Origin: Kiritimatiellia bacterium | GTDB taxonomy: Bacteria > Verrucomicrobiota > Kiritimatiellia > CAIVKH01 | Direction of reading: 5' to 3' | NCBI GenBank assembly: GCA_025054615.1 | Contig: JANWZO010000001.1 | Location: 1 to 64,000, forward strand | DNA: 64,000 nt | Part shown: in pieces, positions 1-7,017 of the stretch | How the letters are laid out: each line of letters opens with the position of its first letter | Numbering within the stretch: the first letter of the stretch is position 1 | The notes under the pieces: model-generated | The model's input: only the letters and a program-made list of their open reading frames with translations | Told to the model about the DNA's origin: nothing | Databases searched by the model: none | Position numbers and translations under genes: made by a program

Positions 1-284
1 TGCGCGTTCGTCAACGCCGCGTCCAAATTGCCGACGACCCCGTGCTGCCCGATCACCGTCGCATAGAGCCCGTCCACCGCCGTCGCAAAATTCGTGCTCT
101 GGTGCAGCAGCGTTCCCCCCGTCGGCGCATCATACATCCGGAACACCAAACTCACCGGCCCGCTGTACAGGTTCGTCCCCTGCACCAGCCGACCCTGATA
201 GTGAATCATCCCCGGCGCATCCGCCTGCGCCAAGTCGGCTACGGCCCCGATCAACAGCATCGCGAACAGCCAACCGCGTTTCAT
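1..284 (-). CDS. Secreted protein of unknown function, C-terminus cut by window edge
   Basis: This reading frame runs off the left end of the window, so only about 94 N-terminal residues are visible. It starts MKRGWLFAMLLIGAVADLAQA, a typical signal peptide, and the mature part begins with GMIHYQGRLVQG. That YQGRL stretch is frequent at the start of secreted, often tail-fibre-like proteins of Verrucomicrobiota and Kiritimatiellota (family knowledge). The ATG at 284 is preceded by a strong GGAGGAGG ribosome site. An in-frame ATG also exists at 341, overlapping the stop of the upstream coiled-coil remnant, but it has a weaker site and would put 19 residues in front of the signal peptide. Function is unknown. 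Confidence 0.75.
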   Translation of the reverse strand, partial: MKRGWLFAMLLIGAVADLAQADAPGMIHYQGRLVQGTNLYSGPVSLVFRMYDAPTGGTLLHQSTNFATAVDGLYATVIGQHGVVGNLDAALTNA

Positions 285-340
285 CGCGGCTTCCCTCCTC
301 CTTATGGTCGTAAAGTACATGCGCGTTTTCTCCTTGCCCA

Positions 341-505
341 TCACTGTGAAATCACCCTCCTCAGCGTTCCAATCTCTTTGCGAAGCGCCCGGATCTCGTT
401 CCAGAGTTGAGCATTCTCTTCTTCAAACCGCTCACTGTGTTTCGCAAGCGCTGGGACGGAGGCGAAGAGGACCTCCTCCGGCCCAATGGCTGACCCCCCC
501 TGCGG
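341..505 (-). pseudogene. 3' remnant of a gene ending in a coiled coil
   Basis: Between in-frame stops there is an open stretch of 54 codons with no usable start codon. Its end reads as a convincing coiled coil (RFEEENAQLWNEIRALRKEI followed by GTLRRVISQ and TGA). Such heptad C-termini close many tail-fibre or S74-type proteins in this bacterial group. The stretch is on the same strand as the secreted gene 57 nt downstream, and its TGA overlaps a potential ATG of that frame. I read it as the end of a gene whose front was deleted. A short unrelated coiled-coil peptide cannot be ruled out. Confidence 0.5.
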
Positions 506-543
506 TTACTCTTCGGTACCACTAAGTCCAGTTTGTTTGTCCC

Positions 544-580
544 ATCCTAATATACGCTTCCAACGTATTCCAGGTAGGAT
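544..580. repeat. Nested inverted repeat
   Basis: Outer arms ATCCTA (544-549) and TAGGAT (575-580) enclose inner arms ATACG (552-556) and CGTAT (564-568). The element lies in gene-free DNA upstream of the minus-strand remnant and before the decayed transposase. There is no adjacent T-run, so it does not look like an intrinsic terminator. It could be an operator or debris of a mobile element; I cannot tell which. Confidence 0.3.
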
Positions 581-734
581 TATTTCTTAAGCTCGCTGTT
601 TCCGCAATCCAGTTCTTTTTGGCTTGTCATAACTCTTAGCAAACATCCACTGGCAAACGCGATAGAAATGATCCGATGTCCGAGGAAGGAGTACTGCTGT
701 GATGGCAGAACTACCAAGGAATCAGAATGAGTGA

Positions 735-995
735 ACGAGGCTGAAGGTTACTGAGGCAGAGAAAAACCTCTCGTGCGTGGGTGATGTGGCGCGAAAACCG
801 GGACTTAGCGTTCGCGGCGCCAAACGGGTTTGGCAGAAATTTCGGATTGAGGGGGATGCGGTGTCGGTCCACCGAAGTCGCGGCCGACAAATAAATCGGC
901 AGGAGGCGACGATCCGTGAAGGGGCGCTTGAGAGGTATGCCAAACGTTACGCGGGGTTTTGGGCGACAGCTTCGGCTTCAGCGTCGTCGTTTTGA
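735..995 (+). pseudogene. Decayed ISNCY-like transposase, N-terminal fragment
   Basis: The open frame after a TGA at 732-734 reads TRLKVTEAEKNLSCVGDVAR, then KPGLSVRGAKRVWQKFRIEG, then HRSRGR and ERYAKRYAGF. This matches, in order, the helix-turn-helix start of ISNCY-type transposases, which have a GEAARRLGLSVRQVKR-like core, HRSRGRPSNR and ALERY..RYAGFGPT. The fragment stops at 995, where the catalytic DDE part should begin, and nothing downstream resumes it. Several normally constant residues are changed. No terminal inverted repeats were recognised. It is a relic rather than an active element. Confidence 0.6.
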
Positions 996-1259
996 GTCGT
1001 AGCCGCGCTCGATGAGCCCGGAGAATTACTGGTGACCTGTAGAGGGGCGCGGTGAGCCCGGAATCTTTCCGGCGCCAACGACGCCGGCGGAAGGAAATTC
1101 TGCGGGGCTTCAGCCATAGGACTGAGATTTAGACCTCTCATGCGGCCGCGACATCGGATAGATGGCGCAGCAGGCCCTTTTTTATGAATAGGTATTAACA
1201 GGAACTCATGTAATTCGTTTTTACTCGATTCGTCAGATGGAACATTTAATACTGATCTC
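996..1259. other. Gene-free stretch after the transposase remnant
   Basis: No credible gene was found. A perfect 6-bp stem (CCGGCG at 1069-1074, CGCCGG at 1082-1087, 7-nt loop) lies here without a T-run. The final 60 bases are AT-richer (around 1190-1259) and probably hold the promoter of the small gene starting at 1260, possibly a TTTAAT box just before it. The -35 is unclear. Confidence 0.35.
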
Positions 1260-1673
1260 ATGAGGAAGGGGAGTTCGATCAGACCGCTTCCATGCCCGAC
1301 GTGCGGCTATCAACCGGAGTCCTTTGCAGAAACGGTCTGCGCAAAATGCGACTCGCTACTCTACGAACCGACGCAGGGCGCTTACCTTCAGGTCGATATC
1401 GCTCACAAAGGTCAAACTAGAGAAGATGCAACACGGATCATTGAGAAGAGTCTTAACGAGGCCATCATAAAGCGGAAAAGCGCGATTCATTTTATCTGCG
1501 GTTACGGTAGCCAAACCGGGCACACATCGATCATTCGCAACCATGCCATAAACGTTCTAAAGCGCCTGGCGAGGACGTCGAACTATCAAATGATATGCCC
1601 GCCCGAGAATCCCGGTAAGATCATCCTCGTTCTCGAATCTCATCGGAAAACGGCGTCCTCTATTTGGCCGTGA
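1260..1673 (+). CDS. Small zinc-ribbon protein with Smr-like domain
   Basis: This 137-residue protein begins with a four-cysteine zinc ribbon (C12-P-T-C15 and C27-A-K-C30). Residues about 43-105 look like a Smr domain: VDIAHKGQTRED resembles the LDLHG-L-T..EA opening, then two predicted helices, then FICGYGSQTGH in place of the usual HGKG..., followed by a helix. Smr domains bind or cleave nucleic acids (MutS2, ribosome rescue factors), but the core histidine motif here is altered and activity is not assured. No clear ribosome site precedes the ATG. The 3' end overlaps the convergent secreted-protein gene by 14 nt. It is an isolated gene next to transposase debris, which hints at acquired DNA. 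Confidence 0.6.
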   Translation: MRKGSSIRPLPCPTCGYQPESFAETVCAKCDSLLYEPTQGAYLQVDIAHKGQTREDATRIIEKSLNEAIIKRKSAIHFICGYGSQTGHTSIIRNHAINVLKRLARTSNYQMICPPENPGKIILVLESHRKTASSIWP

Positions 1674-2088
1674 TTGTCACGATCAAACGGCCCTCGCCGT
1701 GGGGAACGCCACCGAGGATGGCCGGGCGCCCGCGCTGAAGCTTGATGGACGTACTTAGGAGGCGCCGGTCATCCCGGTACCAGATGACTTCCACGTGGCT
1801 GCCGCGGTCACGCCCGGCGCGAACGGAAAGCACGTGGCCCTCTCCGAGATCGATCGCGGCTTCGCCTGGTGTGTGGAGAATGACAGAACCCATGCCCAAC
1901 AGGCGGTACGTCTCAAATCGGAGAAGCGGGCGGAGGATGTAGTCCACGCGCTCGAGACGGCGATCCAGCGGGGCGGGTTCATTCGACGCCAGGATCCGCA
2001 TCGCCTCAATTTCTATGGTCCCGTTTGCCGAGACCGGCGCGGCAGCCAAACCGATCACCCACCCCATGAGCATGAGAAGCCGTTTCAT
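1660..2088 (-). CDS. Small secreted protein of the ECF sigma operon
   Basis: A 142-residue protein with a signal peptide (MKRLLMLMGWVIGLAAAPVSA, likely cut before NG). The mature part is compact and predicted mostly beta: RILAS near the start, then YRLLGMGSVILHTPGEAAI, VRAGRD and GRPAILGGVPHGEGRLIVTI. It resembles small secreted proteins of unknown function that I recall next to sigma factors in several phyla; this is memory, not a search. The start at 2088 is chosen because GGAGGGA sits 6 nt upstream and the ATG overlaps the stop of the preceding gene (ATGA). A longer frame from 2130 would hide the signal peptide. It is probably co-translated with the anti-sigma candidate and may be an envelope sensor or effector. 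Confidence 0.65.
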   Translation of the reverse strand: MKRLLMLMGWVIGLAAAPVSANGTIEIEAMRILASNEPAPLDRRLERVDYILRPLLRFETYRLLGMGSVILHTPGEAAIDLGEGHVLSVRAGRDRGSHVEVIWYRDDRRLLSTSIKLQRGRPAILGGVPHGEGRLIVTITAK

Positions 2089-2573
2089 GTCGGTCCCTCC
2101 GCAGGCGGACCTTCGGGCATTACAATCCAAATGACGACCGCGCCATTTTCGGAGTCTTCGTAAACCATGGCACTGCTTCCAGGCAATTCCGGTTCAACCC
2201 ATTCAACCACCGGCCCGGCGGCATGAGCGTGAAGCGGAGACATCGGGCGAAGACCGATCACGCCGAGCCCGACGACGAGAACAAGCGTGGCGGCAATGGC
2301 CGCCCAATTCCAGTGGGCTCGGATCCGCTCCGCCTCGCGGCGTTGGGCGCGCCTTAAACGGATCTCCCGAAGGACATCGATGCACATTGTTTCCGCTGGC
2401 GGCGTTGGAACCGGCTGCCGGCGCAGGAGGTCGCCCACGGTGTCCCAGGCACGAAGCGATGCTTCCACGTCAGCGGGTGGGGGTCCCTTGGCGTCGAGCC
2501 GTTCGGCCTCTCTCGGCTTCAGCTCTCCGTCGCGCCGCCGGCTCCAGGCTTTCAAGCATTTCTCCACGTTCAT
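2085..2573 (-). CDS. Putative membrane anti-sigma factor
   Basis: 162 residues: an N-terminal cytoplasmic part of about 85 residues with helical, charged sequence (KCLKAWSRRRDGELKPREAE), one membrane segment (WAAIAATLVLVVGLGVIGL, about 90-110) and a short external tail rich in proline and acid. Position directly after an ECF sigma gene with an ATGA overlap, and a one-pass topology, fit an anti-sigma factor that holds the sigma at the membrane. The HxxxCxxC zinc anti-sigma motif is absent, so the assignment rests on context and layout. The start at 2573 was chosen over the upstream frame at 2648 because it overlaps the sigma stop and gives the expected topology. Confidence 0.6.
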   Translation of the reverse strand: MNVEKCLKAWSRRRDGELKPREAERLDAKGPPPADVEASLRAWDTVGDLLRRQPVPTPPAETMCIDVLREIRLRRAQRREAERIRAHWNWAAIAATLVLVVGLGVIGLRPMSPLHAHAAGPVVEWVEPELPGSSAMVYEDSENGAVVIWIVMPEGPPAEGPT

Positions 2574-3184
2574 AGCAGGTCCTTCAAAAGGCGTTGCATT
2601 TCGCGGCGGGCGTAAAAAAGGCGCGACATGACAGTACCGGTACGGCATTTCATGACCTCGGCGATTTCGCGGTAGGAAAGACCTTCGACCTCCCGCAGAA
2701 TCAGGGCTGCCCGGTGTTCCGGCGTAAGCCGCTGGAGGGCAGCTTCAAATGCTTTCCAGATCTCGTCCCGCGAGACGCTCGCGTCGGGTCGTCCCGCATC
2801 CGGCGCCTGCCATTCCGCGGCCGGACTGGGCTCGCGCTCGGGTAGCTCGTCGAGGGAGACCTCCCGTCGGCGGGTCGATCGGCGAACCTCGTCAAGCACG
2901 GTGTTAACGGCGACGCGGTAAAGCCATGTAAAAAACCTGGATTCCCCCTTGTACGTGTGGAGGCGCTGCCAGGCCCGAACCCAAGCCTGTTGAGCCAGTT
3001 CTCGCGCCAATTCCGCGTCGTTGACCATGCGGTAAATTACTCCATAGACCCGGCTGTGAAATATTTGTACCAACTCGCCGAAAGCGCGGTCGTCGCCGGC
3101 CTTGGACCGGCGCACGAGGTCTTCGACGCCCGCTTCCGGCGAACTCTCCTCGAGGTTGGACGCCTCCGACTCAAGGTTATTCAT
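2570..3184 (-). CDS. RNA polymerase sigma factor, ECF (sigma-70 family)
   Basis: 204 residues with the two ECF regions. Region 2 (about 22-100) includes FGELVQIFHSRVYGVIYRMV and WVRAWQRLHTYKGESRFFTW. Region 4 (about 145-200) includes LTPEHRAALILREVEGLSYR followed by EIAEVMKCRTGTVMSRLFYA. A proline- and glutamate-rich linker joins them. Regions 1 and 3 are absent, as usual for the group. It directs core RNA polymerase to a small regulon, and the two downstream genes overlap it and each other, so the three form one translation unit. The N-terminal 20 residues are acidic and variable. The ATG at 3184 has a loose AAGGGGG about 11 nt upstream. Confidence 0.9.
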   Translation of the reverse strand: MNNLESEASNLEESSPEAGVEDLVRRSKAGDDRAFGELVQIFHSRVYGVIYRMVNDAELARELAQQAWVRAWQRLHTYKGESRFFTWLYRVAVNTVLDEVRRSTRRREVSLDELPEREPSPAAEWQAPDAGRPDASVSRDEIWKAFEAALQRLTPEHRAALILREVEGLSYREIAEVMKCRTGTVMSRLFYARREMQRLLKDLL

Positions 3185-3506
3185 TCCGACGCCAGCCCCC
3201 TTCGTCTTGGCGGGCTGAAAATCTGTTTACCCGCCTCCCAGGTACGCGACGCCTGCGAGATGGACACCCGCTGCGCGTCATCGTTGCAAATCGGGCTTCG
3301 CTACTCAACTTGGGAAAGTTACGTCGCGTAGGGGCCAAGGTCATATTACCTCGGTTCATAAGCCTGCCGAGGGTCTTGAAGTCGGAGCGAGAATCTGGTG
3401 GATGAACCTTGGTCGTATTTCTGATCCTCCGCCGATACGAAGCGCGTCCGCATAGTTTGGTAACTGACCTATTCTCTCAGCGCCTCGCGCAGCCTCTTCG
3501 TACTAA
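3185..3506. other. Intergenic region upstream of the ECF sigma operon
   Basis: This 322-nt gap separates the sigma operon from the end of the upstream aspS-phosphoesterase gene set, all on the minus strand. No gene is visible. On the minus strand there is a short dyad AACTT-TCCC-AAGTT and a possible TTGAGT-N17-AACGAT promoter ahead of the sigma gene, both weak. An ECF-type GGAAC box could not be fixed with confidence. Confidence 0.3.
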
Positions 3507-4439
3507 TCACACGCGCCGTGGTTTCCAGCCCAGCGGAATATACTCCCAATCCACCCGGGTCCGACGGAGGGTTACCACGCCGAATCCCGGCTCCGTACCC
3601 ATCCACGGCCCGCGCCACCACCGGCCGCAAACGGCTCCGCCTGTGATAAACGTCGTGCCCCGCCATCGAACGATTTCATCCACGTGCAAGTGCCCCTGCA
3701 ACACCAGGGGCAACGGGCGGTTCTCAAATGCATGAATTACCTCGTGCGCATTGACGACAATCCGATTTCTCCGCGCGGAGGCCTCCCCGCCCTCTGTGGC
3801 CTGGAAGAACGTGGTTAGCAAGGGCATATGTGTAACCAGCACAATCGGGCGGTCTTCCGGCGTGCGCTCCACGACCTCGCGAATCCAGGCGATTCGCTCG
3901 GGCGCGACATATCCCCGGTAATGAAGATCATCGCCGGTGAGGTCCACCGAATCGATAATGATGATCCTGCAGTCGCCCGCTTCGACGACAAAATTCGTCT
4001 CTCGCACAGCCAGTTCCTCGCGGAAGGCTGCCCGGGGATCGGATTCGGGCGGCCCGCCATCCTGGGGCCGGAGCCCGACGCAATCATGGTTTCCTATCGC
4101 TAAAATCGGCGGCTGCCGGAGCTTGTCGAGCAGATGCGCCCGAAAGGCTTTCCAACGATGGTCCACGGCCGCGCGGCTGCTCGTGAGCCCGTCGGTGATA
4201 TAGTCGCCGCCGCCGATGATGAGGTCGGCTGCCTGGCGATTGATGAGATCTGCCGCCAGCTCCATTGCCACTGGCGTTTCCCACTCCACGCGCGCATGCA
4301 CGTCCGTGAAAAAGGCAATCCGCACGGTCTCGCGCGGACCCTGCTCCACGGCCCAGCTAGCGCGCCGCGAGAAGCCGAGTCCTACGGCGCCCGCCCCAAG
4401 GGCGCCCCAGAATTCGCGACGGCTCATGCGCTGTTTCAT
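3507..4439 (-). CDS. Tat-exported calcineurin-like metallophosphoesterase
   Basis: 310 residues. A twin-arginine signal opens it (MSRREFWGALGAGAVGLGF), so it is probably folded in the cytoplasm and exported. All family motifs are visible: D46-x-H48 (FFTDVHAR), GD79 (GGGDYITDG), GNHD (116-119), a THMP histidine near 200 and GHLH near 250. Together these bind two metals and cleave phosphoesters; the substrate cannot be read from sequence. It overlaps the preceding VanZ-like gene by ATGA and is the last gene of the aspS-malQ-VanZ-VanZ set. Export beside two membrane proteins suggests an envelope substrate, but that is inference. Confidence 0.85.
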   Translation of the reverse strand: MKQRMSRREFWGALGAGAVGLGFSRRASWAVEQGPRETVRIAFFTDVHARVEWETPVAMELAADLINRQAADLIIGGGDYITDGLTSSRAAVDHRWKAFRAHLLDKLRQPPILAIGNHDCVGLRPQDGGPPESDPRAAFREELAVRETNFVVEAGDCRIIIIDSVDLTGDDLHYRGYVAPERIAWIREVVERTPEDRPIVLVTHMPLLTTFFQATEGGEASARRNRIVVNAHEVIHAFENRPLPLVLQGHLHVDEIVRWRGTTFITGGAVCGRWWRGPWMGTEPGFGVVTLRRTRVDWEYIPLGWKPRRV

Positions 4440-5716
4440 GGTGGAGTCTGACGCCTCACCTTGCGCCGTACATCATAGGTTTCCCCGACCAGCGTGAGCA
4501 AGAGGACCGCGGCAACCGCGGCCTGCAATTCCCGCTTCGAGCACCAGGTGATCAGCTCACGGCTCACCGGGCTGTGATACGGCCCCGGCAGAGCCTCGCG
4601 CGCCGCCTCAATCCGGCGCGATTCCGGCCACCTGCGCTGAGTTGCGGCGAGCGTGCTGCCGTAATACTTCTCGAGGATCATGTTTTCGCCCCACGCCACT
4701 GTCATCAACACCCGCCGTTCGGCCGAATCTATCTTCGGCTCTTTGGCTCGATCCCAAAACCGGTCGCGCCGAAACAGACGTACGCGGAATTCGTACAAAA
4801 AGGGATCAGTAAACATCGAATAGCGATCGATGAAGGCTTGGTAGTCTTCTTCCTTCGGATATTCGCGGAGAAGTTCGGCTGCTTCATCGGCGCGTGCGCT
4901 GTCAGACGCAAGAATCCGCTCCCGCTTCAATCGCGAATTGAACGAACCAATCTGTGGATCCACGTGGCGATAGCCATATTCGACCATGGCTTCTTTGAAC
5001 ACGAACGCGTCCGGCCGATAGGAATACAGGGGGCTCCAAACGTCGGGGGTGTTGGAGACGATGAGAAGGAAGACAAGGCTTAGGATCTGGGCAAGACGCC
5101 ACACGGCGCGCGTGGACCGCATCCCGGCCCGAATCGCCATCCGTTGCGGCGCCAGGCCGGCTGCCAGACCGATTTGAACCAACACACCGGAAATCGCATT
5201 GATAAAGAGATCTCGAAAATCGAAGAATCGACGCGGAACAATCCACTGGATCACCTCGTCCAGCGTGCCCAGAAGAGCGCCCATCAGCACCGAGCAGATA
5301 TAGGCTCCGCGGTCGCCATAGCGGTGCGAGTAGGCGCGGAACAGCAGGAGGGACAGCACGCCGTACTGCACAAAATGCAGGGCCTCTTCCGCATTAGCGC
5401 GCAGCAACCACGTACCCCATGCAAAGATCGCGCACAGCGAAGCCAGCAGGATCCATTGCCGCCGCGTCATCGGCTCCGGCCTTCGCCGATAATAAGCCAC
5501 CGCCCACAGTGCACCCGCCGCGATGCAACCGTAGACGAACCACGAAAAGGCAGCGCGGGTCCAATTTTCCGTCACCCAGATTTGGATTCCACGCGCGATC
5601 GGGATGGTTGTGTAAATGACGAGGGTCCAGAGCGCGACGAGCGTCCAGTTCCAAGCGCCCCGTCGCCACGATTCCTTCGCCCCAACAGCCTCACGAGATG
5701 GTTCAGCGTCAACCAC
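4436..5716 (-). CDS. VanZ-like membrane protein with extra C-terminal domain (copy 2)
   Basis: 426 residues, GTG start. The N-terminal half has about five membrane segments carrying the VanZ signature: EEALHFVQYGVLSLLLFRAY, then LGTLDEVIQW..PRRFFDFRDLFINAISG. A further membrane helix (about 207-225) leads into some 160 residues likely outside the membrane, and the protein ends with another hydrophobic segment. The extra part contains MVEYGY, FNSRL, TDPFLYE, AWGENMILEKYY and PYHSPV, each with a counterpart in the neighbouring gene, so it is a conserved domain rather than filler. VanZ itself gives low-level teicoplanin resistance in enterococci, but the family's general role is unknown. It lies 23 nt after its paralogue and overlaps the phosphoesterase by ATGA. 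Confidence 0.75.
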   Translation of the reverse strand: MVDAEPSREAVGAKESWRRGAWNWTLVALWTLVIYTTIPIARGIQIWVTENWTRAAFSWFVYGCIAAGALWAVAYYRRRPEPMTRRQWILLASLCAIFAWGTWLLRANAEEALHFVQYGVLSLLLFRAYSHRYGDRGAYICSVLMGALLGTLDEVIQWIVPRRFFDFRDLFINAISGVLVQIGLAAGLAPQRMAIRAGMRSTRAVWRLAQILSLVFLLIVSNTPDVWSPLYSYRPDAFVFKEAMVEYGYRHVDPQIGSFNSRLKRERILASDSARADEAAELLREYPKEEDYQAFIDRYSMFTDPFLYEFRVRLFRRDRFWDRAKEPKIDSAERRVLMTVAWGENMILEKYYGSTLAATQRRWPESRRIEAAREALPGPYHSPVSRELITWCSKRELQAAVAAVLLLTLVGETYDVRRKVRRQTPP

Positions 5717-5739
5717 GTTCGCCGAGACCTTTCCGCTCC

Positions 5740-7002
5740 TTATCCAGCCCTGTGGGACCGGCCAGTGGCCAGCCGGTCAGACATCCGCCAGAACCCGGCG
5801 CATAACGCGAGAGCTCCCGCGGCGATCAGCCAGACGTCGGTCAACGTTACAGCGCAAACCAAGTGGCGTCCAACGGGACTGGTGTAGGGATCCGCTCGGA
5901 TATGCGTCGCGAGCGATTCCTTCGTCTCATCGGTCCAGCGCTGGCCGGCGGCCTCCAAGGTCCTGGGCAGATACCGCTCGAGAAACTGGTTCTCGCGCCA
6001 TGCGATCGTGGCATGAAAGGAGTAATTATCCGGGTCGGACCGATACTTGGGCAGCACGCCCCAGTAATGATTTCGCCTCTCCAGCCGCTGTAGGGCCTCG
6101 AACAGGAACGCATCACGCGCGGCAGCGAGGACCATGCGGCGATTGGTTGGGAATCCGCTCTGGGCCGCCTCAGCGAGCAGAAGGCCCACATCCGGCCCTC
6201 GCAGGGTGTCGGCGAGGCGGAGCGATTCGGGGTCAAAACGTGAGTAGAAACGTCCGCCATCCGCCTCTCGATAGCAGAACCCGTACTCCGTCATGGGATG
6301 CGTGTTGTCAAACAGGGGTTCCAGGGCGGGAATCCGCGACGTCAGGCGCCGGGCCATCTGGGGCGTATTGGAGAAACAGAGCGCCAGCAGGACTGTCGCG
6401 GACGCAGCCAGAGCAGCGGCCCGGCGGATGGATTTCGGTTGAATAGGACCTCGGAGATAAGGCGGCCGAAATCCCAGCGCTAGGGCTGTCAGCACACACG
6501 CCACGGCCGCGGCATTGTGCGCGACATCCCGCAAATCCCAATAACGGCCGGGTGAAAACCACTGCAGCGACTCGTCGACCACGCTCACCAGCAGACCCGC
6601 AAGAAAAGCGTGGAGGTATACCAGGCCATCCCGCCCATCGATCGCGAACGCTCGGAAGCAGAGGACGCCCAGAACGCTGTACAAGACGAAATGGGTTGCT
6701 TCCGCAGGCGAATCGAGGCCGACAAAGGCCATCCCCCAAAAGACAGCCCCTGCTCCGGCTATGGCAGTTGCGCGAAGCCAGGCCCGACCCCGGAATATGC
6801 GGACCCCCCGATATAGGGCGACGGCGGTTGAGACCGTCAGCACGGCAAGGGAAATCCAGCGCAGAGAGCCCTCTCCCAGCCATTGGTTGGAGATGCGCTG
6901 AATCGCCCGCGCGAACGGAATGATGGCGAATATGAACGCCGACCAACCGAACACCCACGCCCAGGCGCCGAGTCGCGAACCCTTGGGCGGGTATTCAATC
7001 AT
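5740..7002 (-). CDS. VanZ-like membrane protein with extra C-terminal domain (copy 1)
   Basis: 420 residues. The VanZ core is seen as SPAEATHFVLYSVLGVLCFR followed by SVVDESLQWFSPGRYWDLRD and HNAAA. After a central membrane helix comes an external-looking part with MTEYGFCY, FYSRFD, RDAFLFEAL, HYWGVLPKY, AWRENQFLERY and PYTSPV, and then a last hydrophobic segment. It is clearly paralogous to the next gene, so this is a tandem duplication that has diverged strongly. The ATG at 7002 is preferred; a TTG at 7017 would overlap nothing and adds only five residues. It lies 15 nt after malQ, so it is probably co-transcribed. Function unknown. Confidence 0.75.
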   Translation of the reverse strand: MIEYPPKGSRLGAWAWVFGWSAFIFAIIPFARAIQRISNQWLGEGSLRWISLAVLTVSTAVALYRGVRIFRGRAWLRATAIAGAGAVFWGMAFVGLDSPAEATHFVLYSVLGVLCFRAFAIDGRDGLVYLHAFLAGLLVSVVDESLQWFSPGRYWDLRDVAHNAAAVACVLTALALGFRPPYLRGPIQPKSIRRAAALAASATVLLALCFSNTPQMARRLTSRIPALEPLFDNTHPMTEYGFCYREADGGRFYSRFDPESLRLADTLRGPDVGLLLAEAAQSGFPTNRRMVLAAARDAFLFEALQRLERRNHYWGVLPKYRSDPDNYSFHATIAWRENQFLERYLPRTLEAAGQRWTDETKESLATHIRADPYTSPVGRHLVCAVTLTDVWLIAAGALALCAGFWRMSDRLATGRSHRAG

Positions 7003-7017
7003 TATAAATGCCCGCAA

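Noticed and set aside
947-1261. 104-codon minus-strand frame before the Smr-like gene
   Set aside because: Unstructured composition, no ribosome site, overlaps the transposase remnant.
5144-6446. Overlapping plus-strand frames of 247 and 276 codons
   Set aside because: Antisense to the two VanZ-like genes; no start site or family features.
7001-7006. TATAAT on the minus strand at the VanZ copy 1 start
   Set aside because: It overlaps the ATG itself, has no -35, and a transcript from it would lack the start codon.
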